From Fructobacillus papyrifericola (lineage in GTDB: Bacteria > Bacillota > Bacilli > Lactobacillales > Lactobacillaceae): a DNA stretch of 64,000 bases. The notes below the pieces were generated by a model. The model was not told where the DNA came from and searched no databases. It worked only from the letters and a program-made list of their open reading frames with translations. The number at the start of each line of letters is the position of its first letter. Positions within the stretch are counted from its first letter, which is position 1. The translations under genes and the position numbers were made by a program. Shown piece by piece: positions 62,685-64,000 of the stretch. The stretch is from NCBI RefSeq assembly GCF_018437235.1, contig NZ_JAAMFJ010000003.1, positions 20,032 to 84,031 of the forward strand, read 5' to 3'.

Positions 62685-63893
62685 TTTTGCTAACTCTTGC
62701 AAGCGCTTGCTTAAGGCTGGGTCAGCGGCAGCAATGTAAAGGCCGTAGCGACCACGTTTGGCCAGAATGTTTAAGGCGTTTAACATGAAATCCTGCTTAG
62801 CCTTTGCAATTGCTTTCTCGTCTGTTAGGTGTGGCGACTTTTTATAGATTTCTCGGTGAATGACTTTTTTCGGATTAACCCAAATGCGATCCTTTTTTGA
62901 ATCGTATTCAAAGGCTGGACTCAGTAAGAGGCCAACCAGGTTCAGATCAAAGCCCTGAACCGTGTAAATCGAACCGACTTCGTTAATCGACTCCGGTCGC
63001 TTGGCCCAGGTCAACTCTTGGGGGTCGTATTCATCCCAGGGCAGGTCAAAGTCATCCATGACAACATGGTGCTTACCATCTTCATCGTGGTGGAAACCGG
63101 TGGTTGATACCACACGGGCCATCCCGATTTTTTGATCGACCTGTTTCAGTTTCTTAAAGAGATCCGCTGCCCGAGCAAAGATTTCTAAATCATAACCCTG
63201 CAGTTTCTCTTTTGAAGGCAGCTTTTCTAAATCACCCTTGGCAAAGGCATCGATCCACTCCTTCACGGCCGGACTAGCCTGCATTCGGTACTGAAAATCA
63301 AGTGGAAAGACCCGGTGCGGCACGTCAGAAACGACTCGATCAAGAAGTTGCTGGTCCCAGTACATCTTACTCTGAATGACCTGAGCAAAATCGAAGACAA
63401 CGACGACGACTTTGGCTAGGCGAATCAGTTCGGTTAACTGATTTTGCTGGCGAAATTTTACGTAGGGCTCGGACTTTGTCAGAAGTAAGTGGCCTTCGTC
63501 GATAAACAAGACGTCGAGCTCTTCGCCCTTTTTATCTAAGCCATTAATAATGGACGTTGGACGCTGGTAGTCTTTTTTGTAGATGTTTTGGTACTTAGAA
63601 CCCATGTCCTGATAGACTTTTAAAAGTTCTGGATGGTTGACTGTAAAAGCCGTTTTCAAACCGTAATATGGACTTGTTGGGTCGGGTTTCCCATCGCGAA
63701 TTTCTTTAAATAGCTTGGTCAAGATAACCGATTTACCGGTCCCTGCAGCCCCTTCGATAATCGCCACGTGATGTCGATCGGACTGCAGCCCTGCTTGAAT
63801 GTATTCCTTTAATTGGCCAATGACTCGAACTTGTTCAGTCGATAAATCGTTTCGGTCGTAGGCGTCTAAATTTTGATGAATGTTTTCTTCCAT
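62682..63893 (-). CDS. DUF2075-domain P-loop ATPase
   Basis: A 403-residue ATPase of the DUF2075 family, related to superfamily 1 helicases and Schlafen-like ATPases. Walker A IEGAAGTGKSVI (47-58), Walker B LFIDEGHLLL, the DFQYRMQASPAV segment (motif-IV-like) and VYTVQGFDLNLVGL (motif V-VI region). Some relatives are linked to phage defence or fused to nucleases; none of that is present. The ATG at 63893 has no ribosome site; TATACT lies exactly 6 nt upstream, so the mRNA is probably leaderless. An in-frame GTG at 63908 is the alternative. Confidence 0.82.
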   Translation of the reverse strand: MEENIHQNLDAYDRNDLSTEQVRVIGQLKEYIQAGLQSDRHHVAIIEGAAGTGKSVILTKLFKEIRDGKPDPTSPYYGLKTAFTVNHPELLKVYQDMGSKYQNIYKKDYQRPTSIINGLDKKGEELDVLFIDEGHLLLTKSEPYVKFRQQNQLTELIRLAKVVVVVFDFAQVIQSKMYWDQQLLDRVVSDVPHRVFPLDFQYRMQASPAVKEWIDAFAKGDLEKLPSKEKLQGYDLEIFARAADLFKKLKQVDQKIGMARVVSTTGFHHDEDGKHHVVMDDFDLPWDEYDPQELTWAKRPESINEVGSIYTVQGFDLNLVGLLLSPAFEYDSKKDRIWVNPKKVIHREIYKKSPHLTDEKAIAKAKQDFMLNALNILAKRGRYGLYIAAADPALSKRLQELAK

Positions 63894-63899
63894 ACTTTT

Positions 63900-63905
63900 A
63901 GTATA
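63900..63905 (-). promoter_or_regulatory. -10 box of the DUF2075 gene, leaderless start
   Basis: TATACT on the minus strand with 6 nt (AAAAGT) before the ATG. Confidence 0.5.
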
Positions 63906-63920
63906 CACCGTTCTTTAAGC

Positions 63921-63947
63921 ACAAAAAAAGTCGACCTAAGTCGACTG
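63921..63947 (-). terminator. Terminator after tRNA-Ile
   Basis: AGTCGAC / GTCGACT hairpin with a T run on the minus strand, a few bases after the tRNA 3' end. Confidence 0.75.
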
Positions 63948-63950
63948 TTA

Positions 63951-64000
63951 TGGGCCATCCTGGATTCGAACCAGGGACCTCTGCGTTATCAACACAGCGC
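63951..64000 (-). tRNA. tRNA-Ile (anticodon GAT), 5' part cut by the window edge
   Basis: On the minus strand: anticodon stem CTGTG/CGCAG with loop TTGATAA (anticodon GAT, reads ATC/ATT), T arm CCTGG-TTCGAAT-CCAGG, and the 3' acceptor ATGGCCC with discriminator A. The CCA is not encoded. The first third lies beyond the right edge. Other tRNA or rRNA genes may follow there. Confidence 0.9.

Overview
The window reads as a chromosomal segment of a heterofermentative lactic acid bacterium of the Leuconostocaceae, most likely Fructobacillus or a close relative (Leuconostoc and Weissella are the alternatives). Reasons: phosphoketolase (xfp), glucose-6-phosphate dehydrogenase (zwf), ribose-5-phosphate isomerase (rpiA), ribokinase (rbsK) and malolactic enzyme (mle) are all here, Shine-Dalgarno sites and promoters are Firmicutes-like, and GC content looks higher than in typical Leuconostoc (judged by eye, not computed). 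No rRNA, insertion sequence, prophage or CRISPR array was seen.

Layout. 1-5.3 kb: truncated OppA-type peptide-binding protein, MFS exporter, ABC-F ATPase, small VOC protein, tRNA-Lys. 5.3-16.5 kb: frameshifted XRE/membrane regulator, LysM cell-wall hydrolase, ferredoxin-NADP reductase, nucleoside hydrolase, deoxynucleoside kinase, the walR-walK-htrA envelope-stress locus, prs and a Cof-type phosphatase. 16.5-20.6 kb: xfp with a GntR/UTRA regulator and a divergent ybaK-like gene. 20.6-26 kb: the conserved replication/ribosome cluster rpsF-ssb-rpsR-gdpP-rplI-dnaB. 26-38.8 kb: NhaC antiporter, MFS, zwf, CadD-like exporter, HD hydrolase, MacB-like ABC exporter, small regulators and membrane proteins, signal peptidase, ribokinase, rpiA. 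39-47.2 kb: ThrE exporter, malolactic enzyme with divergent LysR, orphan metal-binding protein, CPBP protease, TetR-controlled ABC exporter. 47.3-54.5 kb: amino-acid ABC transporter under a T-box, PfoR-like EIIC membrane protein under a leader-peptide attenuator, fhs, ClC channel. 54.8-64 kb: CopB copper ATPase with a long Met/His/Asp head, aquaporin, AT-rich P-loop kinase, pseudouridine synthase, LtaS-like synthase, NagD-like phosphatase, DUF2075 ATPase, partial tRNA-Ile(GAT).

How it fits together. zwf, rpiA, rbsK and xfp feed the pentose-phosphoketolase pathway; mle with NhaC, ThrE, ClC, aquaporin and CadD/CopB handle acid, ion and metal stress; nucleoside hydrolase, ribokinase, prs and the deoxynucleoside kinase recycle nucleosides and ribose.

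The most interesting signals are regulatory. (1) Upstream of the PfoR-like gene lies a 27-codon, leucine-rich leader peptide with a set of mutually exclusive hairpins ending in a terminator: a complete attenuator by inspection. (2) At least three genes (GntR, ybaK-like, DUF2075) have a -10 box exactly 6 nt before the ATG and no Shine-Dalgarno, suggesting leaderless mRNAs. (3) The aquaporin start is preceded by a nested dyad that would hide its ribosome site. (4) Both solute-binding proteins that would normally be lipoproteins lack the lipobox cysteine.
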